DNA of 5,832 nt from an uncultured Methylophaga sp. (GTDB taxonomy: Bacteria; Pseudomonadota; Gammaproteobacteria; Nitrosococcales; Methylophagaceae): positions 1 to 5,832 of the forward strand of contig CANRLD010000117.1 in the NCBI GenBank assembly GCA_947631375.1, written 5' to 3'. The notes under the pieces were generated by a model. That model was not told the origin of the DNA and ran no database searches. It was given only the letters and a program-made list of their open reading frames with translations. Positions 1 through 5,832 of the stretch are shown here, one piece after another. A program made the position numbers and the translations under genes. Every line of letters begins with the position of its first letter. Positions within the stretch are counted from its first letter, which is position 1.

Positions 1-936
1 ACGGTATTGATTAACGGTGAAAGCGGCACCGGTAAAGAAGTGCTGGCCCGCTTTATTCATCGACATTCGCCACGTAAAGATGGCCCGTTTGTCGCGATAA
101 ATTGTGCGGCTATTCCAGAGTCCATGCTTGAAGCCACTTTGTTTGGCTATGAAAAAGGCGCATTTACTGGTGCGGCGCAAGCCTATGCCGGTAAGTTTGA
201 GCAGGCAAATCAAGGCACGATTTTGCTGGATGAAATTACCGAGATGGATATTTCGTTACAGGCGAAACTATTGCGCGTGCTGCAAGAGCGTGAAGTGGAA
301 CGCATCGGCGGGCGTAAAACCTTGTCATTAGATGTACGAGTACTGGCAACGACGAATCGTACCTTGCGCGATGAAGTGAAAGCCGGTCGGTTCCGTGAAG
401 ATTTATTTTATCGTTTAAACGTGTTTCCGCTGCAGTTATTACCGCTGCGGCAGCGGCCACAGGACATTGTGCCACTGGCTAAACAACTGCTGGAACGGCA
501 TTGTCAGCAACACGGCAGGGTAACCCCGCATTTTGATGCTGCTGCGCAGCAAAAGCTGAGTCAGCATGCCTGGCCGGGAAATGTCCGTGAACTTGATAAC
601 GTGATTCAGCGAGCATTGATACTACAAAGTGGTTCGCAGATAAAAGCCGGAGACCTGGCTTACGAAATATCGTCTGAGACGCCAGTGGCAACAGTGCCAG
701 CAGTAGAGGCAGTGATAAACAGTGCCGATCAGCAAGCGCCCAGCAGTAATAATGCGGATGATCTGCGCAGTCATGAACAGCGTCATATTCTCGACACTCT
801 GGCCCGTTATGGCGGCAGCCGGCGGGAAACAGCAAAAGAGCTGGGGATTAGTGAACGCACCTTGCGCTACAAGATTTCCCGTTTCCGCGAGCAAGGTATC
901 GCCATTCCGGGAAAATTTGGCAAGAAGTCTGCATAA
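1..936 (+). CDS. flrC: Sigma-54-dependent flagellar response regulator FlrC/FleR (3' part; 5' end outside window)
   Basis: This is the C-terminal 311 residues of an NtrC-type activator that uses ATP hydrolysis to open sigma-54 RNA polymerase promoters. The frame is open from base 1, so the phosphoacceptor receiver domain and the start of the AAA+ domain lie outside the window. Numbering visible residues, I see Walker A GESGTGKE (6-13), the sigma-54-contacting loop GAFTGA (53-58), Walker B GTILLDEI (72-79), an arginine-finger segment GRFREDLFYRLNV (129-141) and sensor II WPGNVREL (191-198). A polar linker of about 40 residues, rich in Ala, Ser, Val and Asn, follows. A Fis-type helix-turn-helix then starts near residue 271 (GGSRRETAKELGISERTLRY). 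The family assignment is certain from these motifs. The flrC/fleR identity is inferred from fliE lying immediately downstream, as in Vibrio (FlrC) and Pseudomonas (FleR). The gene ends 46 bases before fliE, and its last codons contain the predicted fliE promoter. Confidence 0.93.
   Translation, partial: TVLINGESGTGKEVLARFIHRHSPRKDGPFVAINCAAIPESMLEATLFGYEKGAFTGAAQAYAGKFEQANQGTILLDEITEMDISLQAKLLRVLQEREVERIGGRKTLSLDVRVLATTNRTLRDEVKAGRFREDLFYRLNVFPLQLLPLRQRPQDIVPLAKQLLERHCQQHGRVTPHFDAAAQQKLSQHAWPGNVRELDNVIQRALILQSGSQIKAGDLAYEISSETPVATVPAVEAVINSADQQAPSSNNADDLRSHEQRHILDTLARYGGSRRETAKELGISERTLRYKISRFREQGIAIPGKFGKKSA
918..934 (+). promoter_or_regulatory. Predicted sigma-54 (-24/-12) promoter for fliE operon
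   Basis: The sequence TGGCAAG-AAGT-CTGCA matches the sigma-54 consensus TGGCACG-N4-TTGC(A/T) at every fixed position except two. GG (919-920) and GC (931-932) have the required spacing, which puts the predicted transcript start near base 944 and a leader of about 39 bases before fliE. An A/T-rich run (AAAATTT, 912-918) precedes the -24 element. The motif lies inside the last six codons of flrC and its stop. Sigma-54 control of fliE operons by FlrC/FleR-type activators is known in Vibrio and Pseudomonas. Use of this particular site is inferred. Confidence 0.8.
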
Positions 937-969
937 GCTGATTACCTTTGGTACTACGTCCTACAGTAA

Positions 970-979
970 AGAGAAGTGA
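970..979 (+). promoter_or_regulatory. Ribosome binding site of fliE
   Basis: AGAGAAGTGA matches 7 of 10 positions of the anti-16S pairing sequence AAGGAGGTGA and sits just upstream of the ATG at 983. It supports that start codon for fliE. Confidence 0.6.
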
Positions 980-982
980 CCC

Positions 983-1321
983 ATGATAAAAGCGATTGAT
1001 CCGAATCAGTTGTTAACACAAATGCGCGCAATGCAAACCCAGGCCAGCCAGCCAATGTCTGGCCCTAACCCTGCCGAACAAAGTGCAGCAGGTGGCCGGG
1101 TAGACTTTGCTAATTTGATGAAAAATGCTGTGAATCAGGTTAATCAGGTGCAACAAACTGCAAGCGAGCTGAGAACCGCTTTTGAGTTGGGTGACCCGAA
1201 TGTGACCTTAACGGATGTGATGATCGCTTCACAGAAATCCAGCATTACCTTTGATGCCACTATCCAGGTGCGTAATAAGTTAATTGAGGCGTATCAAGAA
1301 GTCATGAGAATGTCGATCTAA
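983..1321 (+). CDS. fliE: Flagellar hook-basal body complex protein FliE
   Basis: FliE is the small basal-body protein that joins the MS-ring (FliF) to the proximal rod and is needed for assembly of the export gate and rod. The 112-residue product is close to the usual FliE length of about 105-110. Its N-terminal 40 residues are polar and variable, rich in Gln, Met and Ser. From DFANLMKNAVNQVN (41-54) onward it has the typical conserved helical part, with the family's hallmark central segment (TLTDVMIASQKSSITF, 75-90) and the C-terminal RNKLIEAYQEVMRM helix (97-110). There is no signal peptide, as expected for a type III export substrate. It is the first gene after the predicted sigma-54 promoter and is followed by fliF after 30 bases, so it is probably the first cistron of fliEFGHI. 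Confidence 0.96.
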   Translation: MIKAIDPNQLLTQMRAMQTQASQPMSGPNPAEQSAAGGRVDFANLMKNAVNQVNQVQQTASELRTAFELGDPNVTLTDVMIASQKSSITFDATIQVRNKLIEAYQEVMRMSI

Positions 1322-1337
1322 TGGTATTGGTTAACAC

Positions 1338-1344
1338 TTAAGAG
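1338..1344 (+). promoter_or_regulatory. Ribosome binding site of fliF (weak)
   Basis: TTAAGAG lies 7 bases before the fliF ATG at 1352, in the 30-base fliE-fliF gap. The match to the Shine-Dalgarno core is only partial. No terminator-like hairpin is visible in this gap, so read-through from fliE is expected. Confidence 0.4.
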
Positions 1345-1351
1345 TCGGATT

Positions 1352-3043
1352 ATGGAAAACGCACCCGTTCCCAAAATGAATGGCTTTGCCAGCAACTCCC
1401 CCATCGCGCTGATGCAAAGCAATATTGCCCGCCAGCCGATTGCCAAGCAAATCATGTTTTTGGTGGCGATTGCTGCCAGCATTGCGGTGGGCGCTTATGT
1501 GTTTATGTGGTCACAAACGCCTTCGTATCAGGTGTTGTTTTCAGGGATGGAAGCACAGGAATCCTCCGAGGTGGTCGCGGCTCTCCAGCAGATGCAGGTT
1601 GACTATAAACTGGACCCCAACAGTGGTGCCTTGCTAGTGCCGGCGGCAGATGTGCAAGGGCTGCGCTTGCGCCTGGCAGCCGAAGGCTTACCAAAAAGCA
1701 GCGCGCAAGGTATGGAAATACTCAGCCAGAGTCAGGGCTTTGGTACCAGTCAGTTTATTGAGCAGGCGCGCTATCAGCGGGCGATGGAGCAAGAGCTGGC
1801 GCGCTCTGTTTCTGAATTACAGAATGTACGCAGTACCCGTGTGCATTTGGCTATCCCCAAGCAATCGGTGTTTGTCCGTGAACGTAAACCGCCTACTGCG
1901 TCAGTGGTGGTGAACCTGTATGCTGGCAGAACGCTGGAGCGTGGTCATATTGCGGCAATTACCCACATGGTTGCCGCCAGTGTTCCCAATATGAAAAGCA
2001 GTGATGTTACGGTTGTTGATCAGCGCGGTAATCTGCTGAGCCAGCCCGAACGTAACAGCAGTATGGCATTAAGTGATACACAGCTGGAATTCACACAAAA
2101 GCTTGAACAGCTGTATATCAGCCGAATTGAAGACATTCTGACGCCGATTGTTGGGATGAACGGTGTGAGGGCGCAGGTTGTTGCCGATGTGGATTTCACG
2201 GTTACCGAACAAACCCAGGAAAGTTATAACCCGGATCTGGCAGCCCTGCGTAGTGAACAGGTCGCCGAAGATGAGCGGGTAGGGGCGCTTGGTCCGATGG
2301 GGGTGCCGGGAGCATTGACCAATCAGCCGCCGGGTGGTGGCGTAGCACCTGAACAGGCGGTACAACAAAATGTCGGCGAAGATGGTGAGGTGGTTGCAGA
2401 AACCGTTGTTCCCGGTTCCACTAGCAGACGCAGCACCCGCAACTTTGAACTGGATCGCACCATCAGTCATAGCCGTCTGGCGCCTGGCAGTATTCGTAAG
2501 CTCAGCGTTGCGGTGCTGGTTGATGAGCCGGTCACTCAGGATGCGGAAGGCAATATTGTCGCCAACCCAATGACGGATGCGCAGCTGGCAAGAATTAACA
2601 CGCTGGTGATGGATGCAGTTGGTTTTAATATGGCGCGCGGCGATAGCCTGAATGTGGTCAGTGCACCATTTGTCAGCCCGGTAGAAGCCGAGCCGCTGCC
2701 AGCGATACCTGTATGGCAACAACCCTGGTTCTGGGACGTGGGTAAGCAGATCCTGGGAGCATTGGTGGTGTTGTTCCTGATTTTTGGCTTGATTCGGCCG
2801 GCTTTCAGAGATCTGAACAAATCACCGGATACTAAAAAACTGAACAATGAAGATGTCGATACTGAACGACTGGGTGCAGATGAGGTGCTGGCTATCGGTA
2901 GTAAAGACGGAGAGGATATTGCTAAACTGACCACGGGCTCTGAACGTATGGAACAGAATTTGACCAACATTCGTAGTTTAGTACAGCAAGACCCGGCGCT
3001 AGTGGCGCAAGTGGTAAAAAACTGGGCAGCGAGTGATGCATAA
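1352..3043 (+). CDS. fliF: Flagellar MS-ring protein FliF
   Basis: FliF oligomerises in the inner membrane to form the MS-ring, the base on which the rotor, rod and export gate assemble. The 563-residue product has the normal family length. A cytoplasmic N-terminus (1-33) precedes the first membrane helix (about 34-53, IMFLVAIAASIAVGAYVFMW). Next comes a YscJ/FliF ring-building domain (about 55-230), with typical segments such as VLFSGM (61-66), EGLPKSS (111-117) and RVHLAIPK (163-170). The second periplasmic domain follows (about 245-440), interrupted by a Gly/Pro/Gln/Glu-rich low-complexity loop (about 310-360, with NQPPGGG). The second membrane helix is at about 464-484. The acidic cytoplasmic tail ends in RSLVQQDPALVAQVVKNWA (541-559), the conserved FliG-binding helix region. 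The stop codon overlaps the fliG start by one base (TAATG), so translation of the two ring partners is probably coupled. Confidence 0.98.
   Translation: MENAPVPKMNGFASNSPIALMQSNIARQPIAKQIMFLVAIAASIAVGAYVFMWSQTPSYQVLFSGMEAQESSEVVAALQQMQVDYKLDPNSGALLVPAADVQGLRLRLAAEGLPKSSAQGMEILSQSQGFGTSQFIEQARYQRAMEQELARSVSELQNVRSTRVHLAIPKQSVFVRERKPPTASVVVNLYAGRTLERGHIAAITHMVAASVPNMKSSDVTVVDQRGNLLSQPERNSSMALSDTQLEFTQKLEQLYISRIEDILTPIVGMNGVRAQVVADVDFTVTEQTQESYNPDLAALRSEQVAEDERVGALGPMGVPGALTNQPPGGGVAPEQAVQQNVGEDGEVVAETVVPGSTSRRSTRNFELDRTISHSRLAPGSIRKLSVAVLVDEPVTQDAEGNIVANPMTDAQLARINTLVMDAVGFNMARGDSLNVVSAPFVSPVEAEPLPAIPVWQQPWFWDVGKQILGALVVLFLIFGLIRPAFRDLNKSPDTKKLNNEDVDTERLGADEVLAIGSKDGEDIAKLTTGSERMEQNLTNIRSLVQQDPALVAQVVKNWAASDA
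3031..3037 (+). promoter_or_regulatory. Ribosome binding site of fliG (within fliF end)
   Basis: GAGTGAT lies 5 bases before the fliG ATG at 3043, inside the last fliF codons. It resembles the GGAGGTGAT pairing sequence in part. With the TAATG stop/start overlap, it fits re-initiation by ribosomes finishing fliF. Confidence 0.4.
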
Positions 3044-4053
3044 TGGCCGAACAACCCCGAAATCTGACTGGTACTGAAAAAGCTGCTGTATTACTGCGCT
3101 CACTTGGCGAGGCTGAAGCTGCACAAGTGCTCAAGCATATGGGGCCAAAAGAGGTGCAGAAAATTGGTATGGCGATGGCCACGCTGACCAAAGTGACGCG
3201 CGGTGAAGTTGAAAAAGTGCTTGATAGTTTTATCGTCACCGTAGAGCAGGAAACTGGCCTGGGGATCGGCTCGCATGATTATGTACGTAAAATGCTGGTT
3301 GGCGCCTTGGGCGAAGAACGTGCCGGAGGTCTGCTCGACCGGATCCTTTCCGGTGGTAATACCAACGGACTGGATCAGCTCAAATGGATGGATGCGCGAG
3401 CGATTTATGAAGTAATTCGTCTGGAACATCCGCAAATTATCGCCATTGTTTGCTCTTTTCTGGACTCCGATCAGGCTGCGCAGGTACTTGGCATGTTTCC
3501 TGAGCGGGATCAGGCATTAATTCTGTTACGCGTCGCCACACTGGATGGCGTACAGCCTGCTGCATTAAATGAGCTTAACGACATTCTGGAAAAACAGTTT
3601 ACCGGTAACGCCGGTGGTCAGACCGCAACGGTTGGTGGGCCTAAAACAGCGGCGGATATCCTTAACTTTGTTGAGGGAAGCCGTGAAGCGGCCATCATGG
3701 AAAAAATCAAGGAAGCCGAACCGGATCTGGGGCAGAACATTGAAGAGCTGATGTTTGTGTTTGACAACCTGATCGAACTGGACGATCGAGGTATGCAAAC
3801 GCTGATGCGCGAAATTCAGACAGATCAATTACAGCTGGCGCTTAAGGGCGCTGATGAAAATCTTAAAGATAAGTTCCTGAAAAACATGTCGCAACGCGCG
3901 GCAGAAATGTTACGTGACGATCTTGAAGCGATGGGACCTGTCCGGATCAGTGATGTCGAGGCTGCACAAAAATCGATTCTGGCTACCGCACGGATGTTGT
4001 CTGACAAAGGTGATATTGCTTTGAGCAGCGGTGGCAGTGATGACTTCATCTGA
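3043..4053 (+). CDS. fliG: Flagellar motor switch protein FliG
   Basis: FliG is the cytoplasmic rotor protein on the MS-ring. Its C-terminal domain meets the stator (MotA/PomA type) to make torque, and its middle domain binds FliM for direction switching. At 336 residues it is of normal length (E. coli FliG is 331). The N-terminal FliF-binding domain spans about 1-100. The middle domain carries the EHPQ motif at 128-131. A Gly-rich linker (191-199) leads to the C-terminal domain, with the hinge motif MFVF at 237-240. The charges known to matter for torque in E. coli (K264, R281, D288, D289, R297) are all matched here with a constant +4 offset: K268, R285, D292, D293 and R301. The motor gene therefore looks functional. 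Its start overlaps the fliF stop, and its last 14 bases overlap the likely fliH start. Confidence 0.98.
   Translation: MAEQPRNLTGTEKAAVLLRSLGEAEAAQVLKHMGPKEVQKIGMAMATLTKVTRGEVEKVLDSFIVTVEQETGLGIGSHDYVRKMLVGALGEERAGGLLDRILSGGNTNGLDQLKWMDARAIYEVIRLEHPQIIAIVCSFLDSDQAAQVLGMFPERDQALILLRVATLDGVQPAALNELNDILEKQFTGNAGGQTATVGGPKTAADILNFVEGSREAAIMEKIKEAEPDLGQNIEELMFVFDNLIELDDRGMQTLMREIQTDQLQLALKGADENLKDKFLKNMSQRAAEMLRDDLEAMGPVRISDVEAAQKSILATARMLSDKGDIALSSGGSDDFI
4030..4034 (+). promoter_or_regulatory. Ribosome binding site deciding the fliH start
   Basis: GGTGG lies 5 bases before the ATG at 4040, inside the end of fliG. It favours this ATG over the in-frame GTG codons at 4031 and 4037. Confidence 0.45.
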
Positions 4054-4789
4054 CGATTTGTTTACCACGTCACAGAAAAATGTCTTATCTGCCGAAGAAC
4101 TGGCTGATGCCTATGAACGTTGGGAAGTGCCCCGGGTATCGGTATCGGATGTTACTGCGGAAGAAACACAACCGTTAACAGTTGATGCGATTGAAGCGTT
4201 ACAGAACGCGGCCCAGGAAGAAGGCTTCAAACGAGGTTATGACGAGGGGCATCAACAAGGTTACGAGGCCGGTCAGAGAGCTGGCGAGGCCGATATTATT
4301 CAGCAGGTGCAGCAGTGGCGCACGTTGATCGATGAGTTGAATGCACCACTTAAAGGCGTGAATGATGAGGTGGAAGACAATTTACTGGCGATGCTTAGCC
4401 TGCTGATGCGGCAATTGATTTATCAGGAAATGGCGCTACGTCCTGAGCTGGTATTGAATGTGGTGCGCGAGGCGCTCAGCGTGTTGCCCGTCAGTGATCG
4501 TCAACTCAAAGTCTATTTGAATCCGCAAGATGTGGAGCTGGTCAGAAATGGTCTGCAAGCGGATGATGCGACCGACTGGCAGTGGCATGCAGATCCATTA
4601 GTAAAGCGTGGTGGGGTGAGGTTGGTTACCGCCGATACTGCTATCGATGCCACAGTGGAAACACGTCTGAACAATCTGATATCACGACTGTTCAATCAGG
4701 AAAATGCAGATGAAACAGGCGGATTCTGCACAATCAGCTCACTGGCAACAGCGATTGCAACAACATTACCAACGGCTGGCGGCGGATAG
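4040..4789 (+). CDS. fliH: Flagellar assembly protein FliH (export ATPase regulator)
   Basis: FliH is the peripheral stalk-like partner of the FliI ATPase; it dimerises, holds FliI and links it to the C-ring and export gate. From the ATG at 4040 the product is 249 residues. An acidic, variable N-terminus (1-55) leads into a glycine array with Gly every fourth residue at 62, 66, 70, 74, 78 and 82, the GxxxG repeat helix known in FliH. A helical region follows (about 83-150), then the conserved C-terminal FliI-binding domain, with VYLNPQDVELV at about 155-165 and RGGVRLVTADTAIDATVETR (190-209). The start could instead be GTG at 4031 or 4037, but ATG 4040 has the better ribosome binding site. 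The last 25-30 residues (after about 220, rich in Thr, Ala, Ser and Gly) do not look like FliH and overlap fliI in another frame. The true C-terminus may therefore be altered by a frameshift. Confidence 0.93.
   Translation: MTSSDDLFTTSQKNVLSAEELADAYERWEVPRVSVSDVTAEETQPLTVDAIEALQNAAQEEGFKRGYDEGHQQGYEAGQRAGEADIIQQVQQWRTLIDELNAPLKGVNDEVEDNLLAMLSLLMRQLIYQEMALRPELVLNVVREALSVLPVSDRQLKVYLNPQDVELVRNGLQADDATDWQWHADPLVKRGGVRLVTADTAIDATVETRLNNLISRLFNQENADETGGFCTISSLATAIATTLPTAGGG
4698..4701 (+). promoter_or_regulatory. Ribosome binding site deciding the fliI start
   Basis: AGGA lies 8 bases before the ATG at 4710 and only 2 bases before the alternative in-frame ATG at 4704. The spacing favours 4710. 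The site is inside fliH. Confidence 0.5.
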
Positions 4790-5832
4790 TGAAACGCTGG
4801 TTACAGTAGAAGGCCGTTTAACGCGGATGGTTGGCTTAACGCTGGAAGCGGTAGGGTTTCAAGCGCCTGTTGGCAGCCGCTGTGAAATTCATGCTGCGGG
4901 TCGCGATCCGGTGGAAGCCGAAGTGGTTGGATTTCATGACGAAACCTTATATTTAATGCCGACCGGCAGTATTCGTGGACTGGTGCCGAATGCCAAGGTC
5001 AAACCCATTCGCAGTGATTCTCTGGTGCCGGTTGGTGATGCTTTGTTGGGGCGTGTGGTTGACGGCGCGGGTAAACCGCTTGACGGACGTGGCCCGCTCA
5101 ATGTCAATGGCAGGGTTCCGCTCCATGGCAAGGCGGTTAATCCGTTATCACGTGCGCCGGTTCGTCAACATCTGGATGTCGGCGTACGGGCAATCAATGC
5201 TTTGCTCACCGTCGGTCGTGGTCAGCGGATGGGCTTGTTTGCTGGCAGCGGCGTGGGTAAAAGTGTGCTACTTGGCATGATGACCCGGTTTACTGAAGCA
5301 GATGTCATTGTGGTCGGGCTGATTGGCGAGCGTGGCCGCGAAGTTAAAGAATTTATTGAAGATATTTTAGGTGAACAAGGCCTGGCTCGTGCTGTGGTGG
5401 TGGCTTCTCCAGCCGATCACTCGCCATTGATGCGCTTACATGGGGCGATGCTGGCAACCAGTATTGCCGAATATTTTCGCGATCAAGGCAAACAGGTTTT
5501 ATTGCTGATGGATTCCTTGACGCGCTTTGCCCAGGCGCAGCGCGAGATTGCATTGGCGGTAGGCGAACCACCGGCGACCAAAGGCTACCCACCATCGGTA
5601 TTTTCCTTGTTACCCCAGCTGGTAGAGCGGGCCGGTAACGGCGATATTGGTGGCGGTGCCATTACTGCCATCTATACGGTATTAACTGAAGGTGATGATC
5701 AACAGGATCCGGTTGCCGATGCTGCGCGGGCCATTCTGGATGGGCACATCGTCTTGTCTCGACAACTGGCTGAAGCGGGTCATTACCCCGCGATTGATGT
5801 GGAAGCCTCGATCAGCCGAGTGATGCCGCAAG
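4710..5832 (+). CDS. fliI: Flagellum-specific export ATPase FliI (5' part; runs off the window)
   Basis: FliI is the type III secretion ATPase, related to the F1-ATPase beta subunit, that helps unfold and deliver flagellar export substrates at the cytoplasmic face. The open frame reaches base 5832 without a stop and gives 374 residues; about 80-90 C-terminal residues are missing compared with E. coli FliI (457). Visible parts are the N-terminal beta-barrel start (VEGRLTRMVGLTLEAVG), Walker A AGSGVGKS (178-185, Lys184), GERGRE (206-211, catalytic Glu207), Walker B VLLLMD (263-268, Asp268) and the type III ATPase signature GYPPSVFSLLPQLVERAG. Lys184, Glu207 and Asp268 align with E. coli K188, E211 and D272 at a constant offset of 4, which also supports this start. 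The alternative ATG at 4704 would add two residues. The gene overlaps fliH by about 80 bases; fliJ would be expected next. Confidence 0.97.
   Translation, partial: MKQADSAQSAHWQQRLQQHYQRLAADSETLVTVEGRLTRMVGLTLEAVGFQAPVGSRCEIHAAGRDPVEAEVVGFHDETLYLMPTGSIRGLVPNAKVKPIRSDSLVPVGDALLGRVVDGAGKPLDGRGPLNVNGRVPLHGKAVNPLSRAPVRQHLDVGVRAINALLTVGRGQRMGLFAGSGVGKSVLLGMMTRFTEADVIVVGLIGERGREVKEFIEDILGEQGLARAVVVASPADHSPLMRLHGAMLATSIAEYFRDQGKQVLLLMDSLTRFAQAQREIALAVGEPPATKGYPPSVFSLLPQLVERAGNGDIGGGAITAIYTVLTEGDDQQDPVADAARAILDGHIVLSRQLAEAGHYPAIDVEASISRVMPQ

Noticed and set aside
213..228. Sigma-54-like motif AGGCACGATTTTGCTG inside flrC
   Set aside because: The GG and GC elements are one base too close together for a working -24/-12 promoter, and the bases are explained by the Walker B codons of the AAA+ domain.
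479..835. Open frame of 118 codons on the minus strand inside flrC
   Set aside because: It is antisense to the conserved AAA+ sensor II and linker region. Its translation is His/Leu/Cys-rich without any recognisable motif.
937..982. Possible terminator between flrC and fliE
   Set aside because: I found no stable GC-rich hairpin followed by a T run in these 46 bases, so read-through from flrC remains possible.
1130..1147. Short tandem repeat of a 9-base unit in fliE (Val-Asn-Gln twice)
   Set aside because: There are only two imperfect copies inside a conserved helical segment. It is explained by the protein sequence and is not a distinct repeat element.
2069..2722. Open frame of 217 codons on the minus strand, antisense to fliF
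   Set aside because: It lies wholly inside fliF, which has clear family motifs across the same bases. The antisense product has no recognisable domain and a Cys/His/Arg/Asn-rich composition typical of shadow frames.
2536..3054. Open frame of 172 codons on the minus strand across the fliF 3' end
   Set aside because: It is a Ser/Thr/Ala-rich shadow of the fliF coding strand, with no recognisable domain and no promoter or ribosome binding site that I can support.
3103..3119. TTGGCGAGGCTGAAGCT in fliG with GG/GC at sigma-54 spacing
   Set aside because: It lacks the TT before GC and the CA after GGC, and it lies in conserved fliG coding sequence. A match of this quality is expected by chance.
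4031..4039. GTG codons at 4031 and 4037 as alternative fliH starts
   Set aside because: They are in frame, but ATG 4040 has a well-placed GGTGG sequence and a stronger start codon. The difference is at most three residues.

Overview
The window is one continuous, single-strand (+) piece of a bacterial flagellar gene cluster, in the order flrC/fleR (3' part) - fliE - fliF - fliG - fliH - fliI (5' part). This order, with a sigma-54 response regulator directly upstream of fliEFGHI, is the arrangement known from polar-flagellated Gammaproteobacteria (Vibrio, Shewanella, Pseudomonas and relatives). Base composition is moderate, roughly half G+C. I cannot name the genus from the sequence. Coding density is very high: the longest gap between genes is 46 bases, and there are no RNA genes, mobile elements, CRISPR arrays or intrinsic terminators that I can support.

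Layout. Bases 1-936 encode the AAA+ and Fis-type DNA-binding parts of a sigma-54-dependent activator; its receiver domain lies to the left of the window. A well-spaced sigma-54 (-24/-12) promoter motif sits at 918-934, inside the last codons of this regulator. It points at fliE and predicts a transcript start near base 944. fliE (983-1321) and fliF (1352-3043) follow with short gaps. From fliF onward the genes overlap: fliF/fliG by 1 base (TAATG), fliG/fliH by about 14 bases, and fliH/fliI by about 80 bases. fliI runs off the right edge.

How the genes work together. The regulator would activate sigma-54 RNA polymerase at the fliE promoter. FliF forms the MS-ring in the inner membrane, and FliG sits on its cytoplasmic face as the rotor and switch protein. 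FliE joins the MS-ring to the rod. FliH and FliI form the cytoplasmic ATPase complex that feeds the flagellar type III export gate. The genes look intact and functional: the sigma-54 contact loop, the FliG torque-helix charges and the FliI catalytic motifs are all present.

I see no previously undescribed system here. The two points most worth checking are the promoter embedded in the regulator's 3' end, and the unusually long fliH/fliI overlap. At that overlap, a one-base change upstream would restore a classic ATGA stop/start junction, so the fliH 3' end may carry a frameshift or a sequence error.
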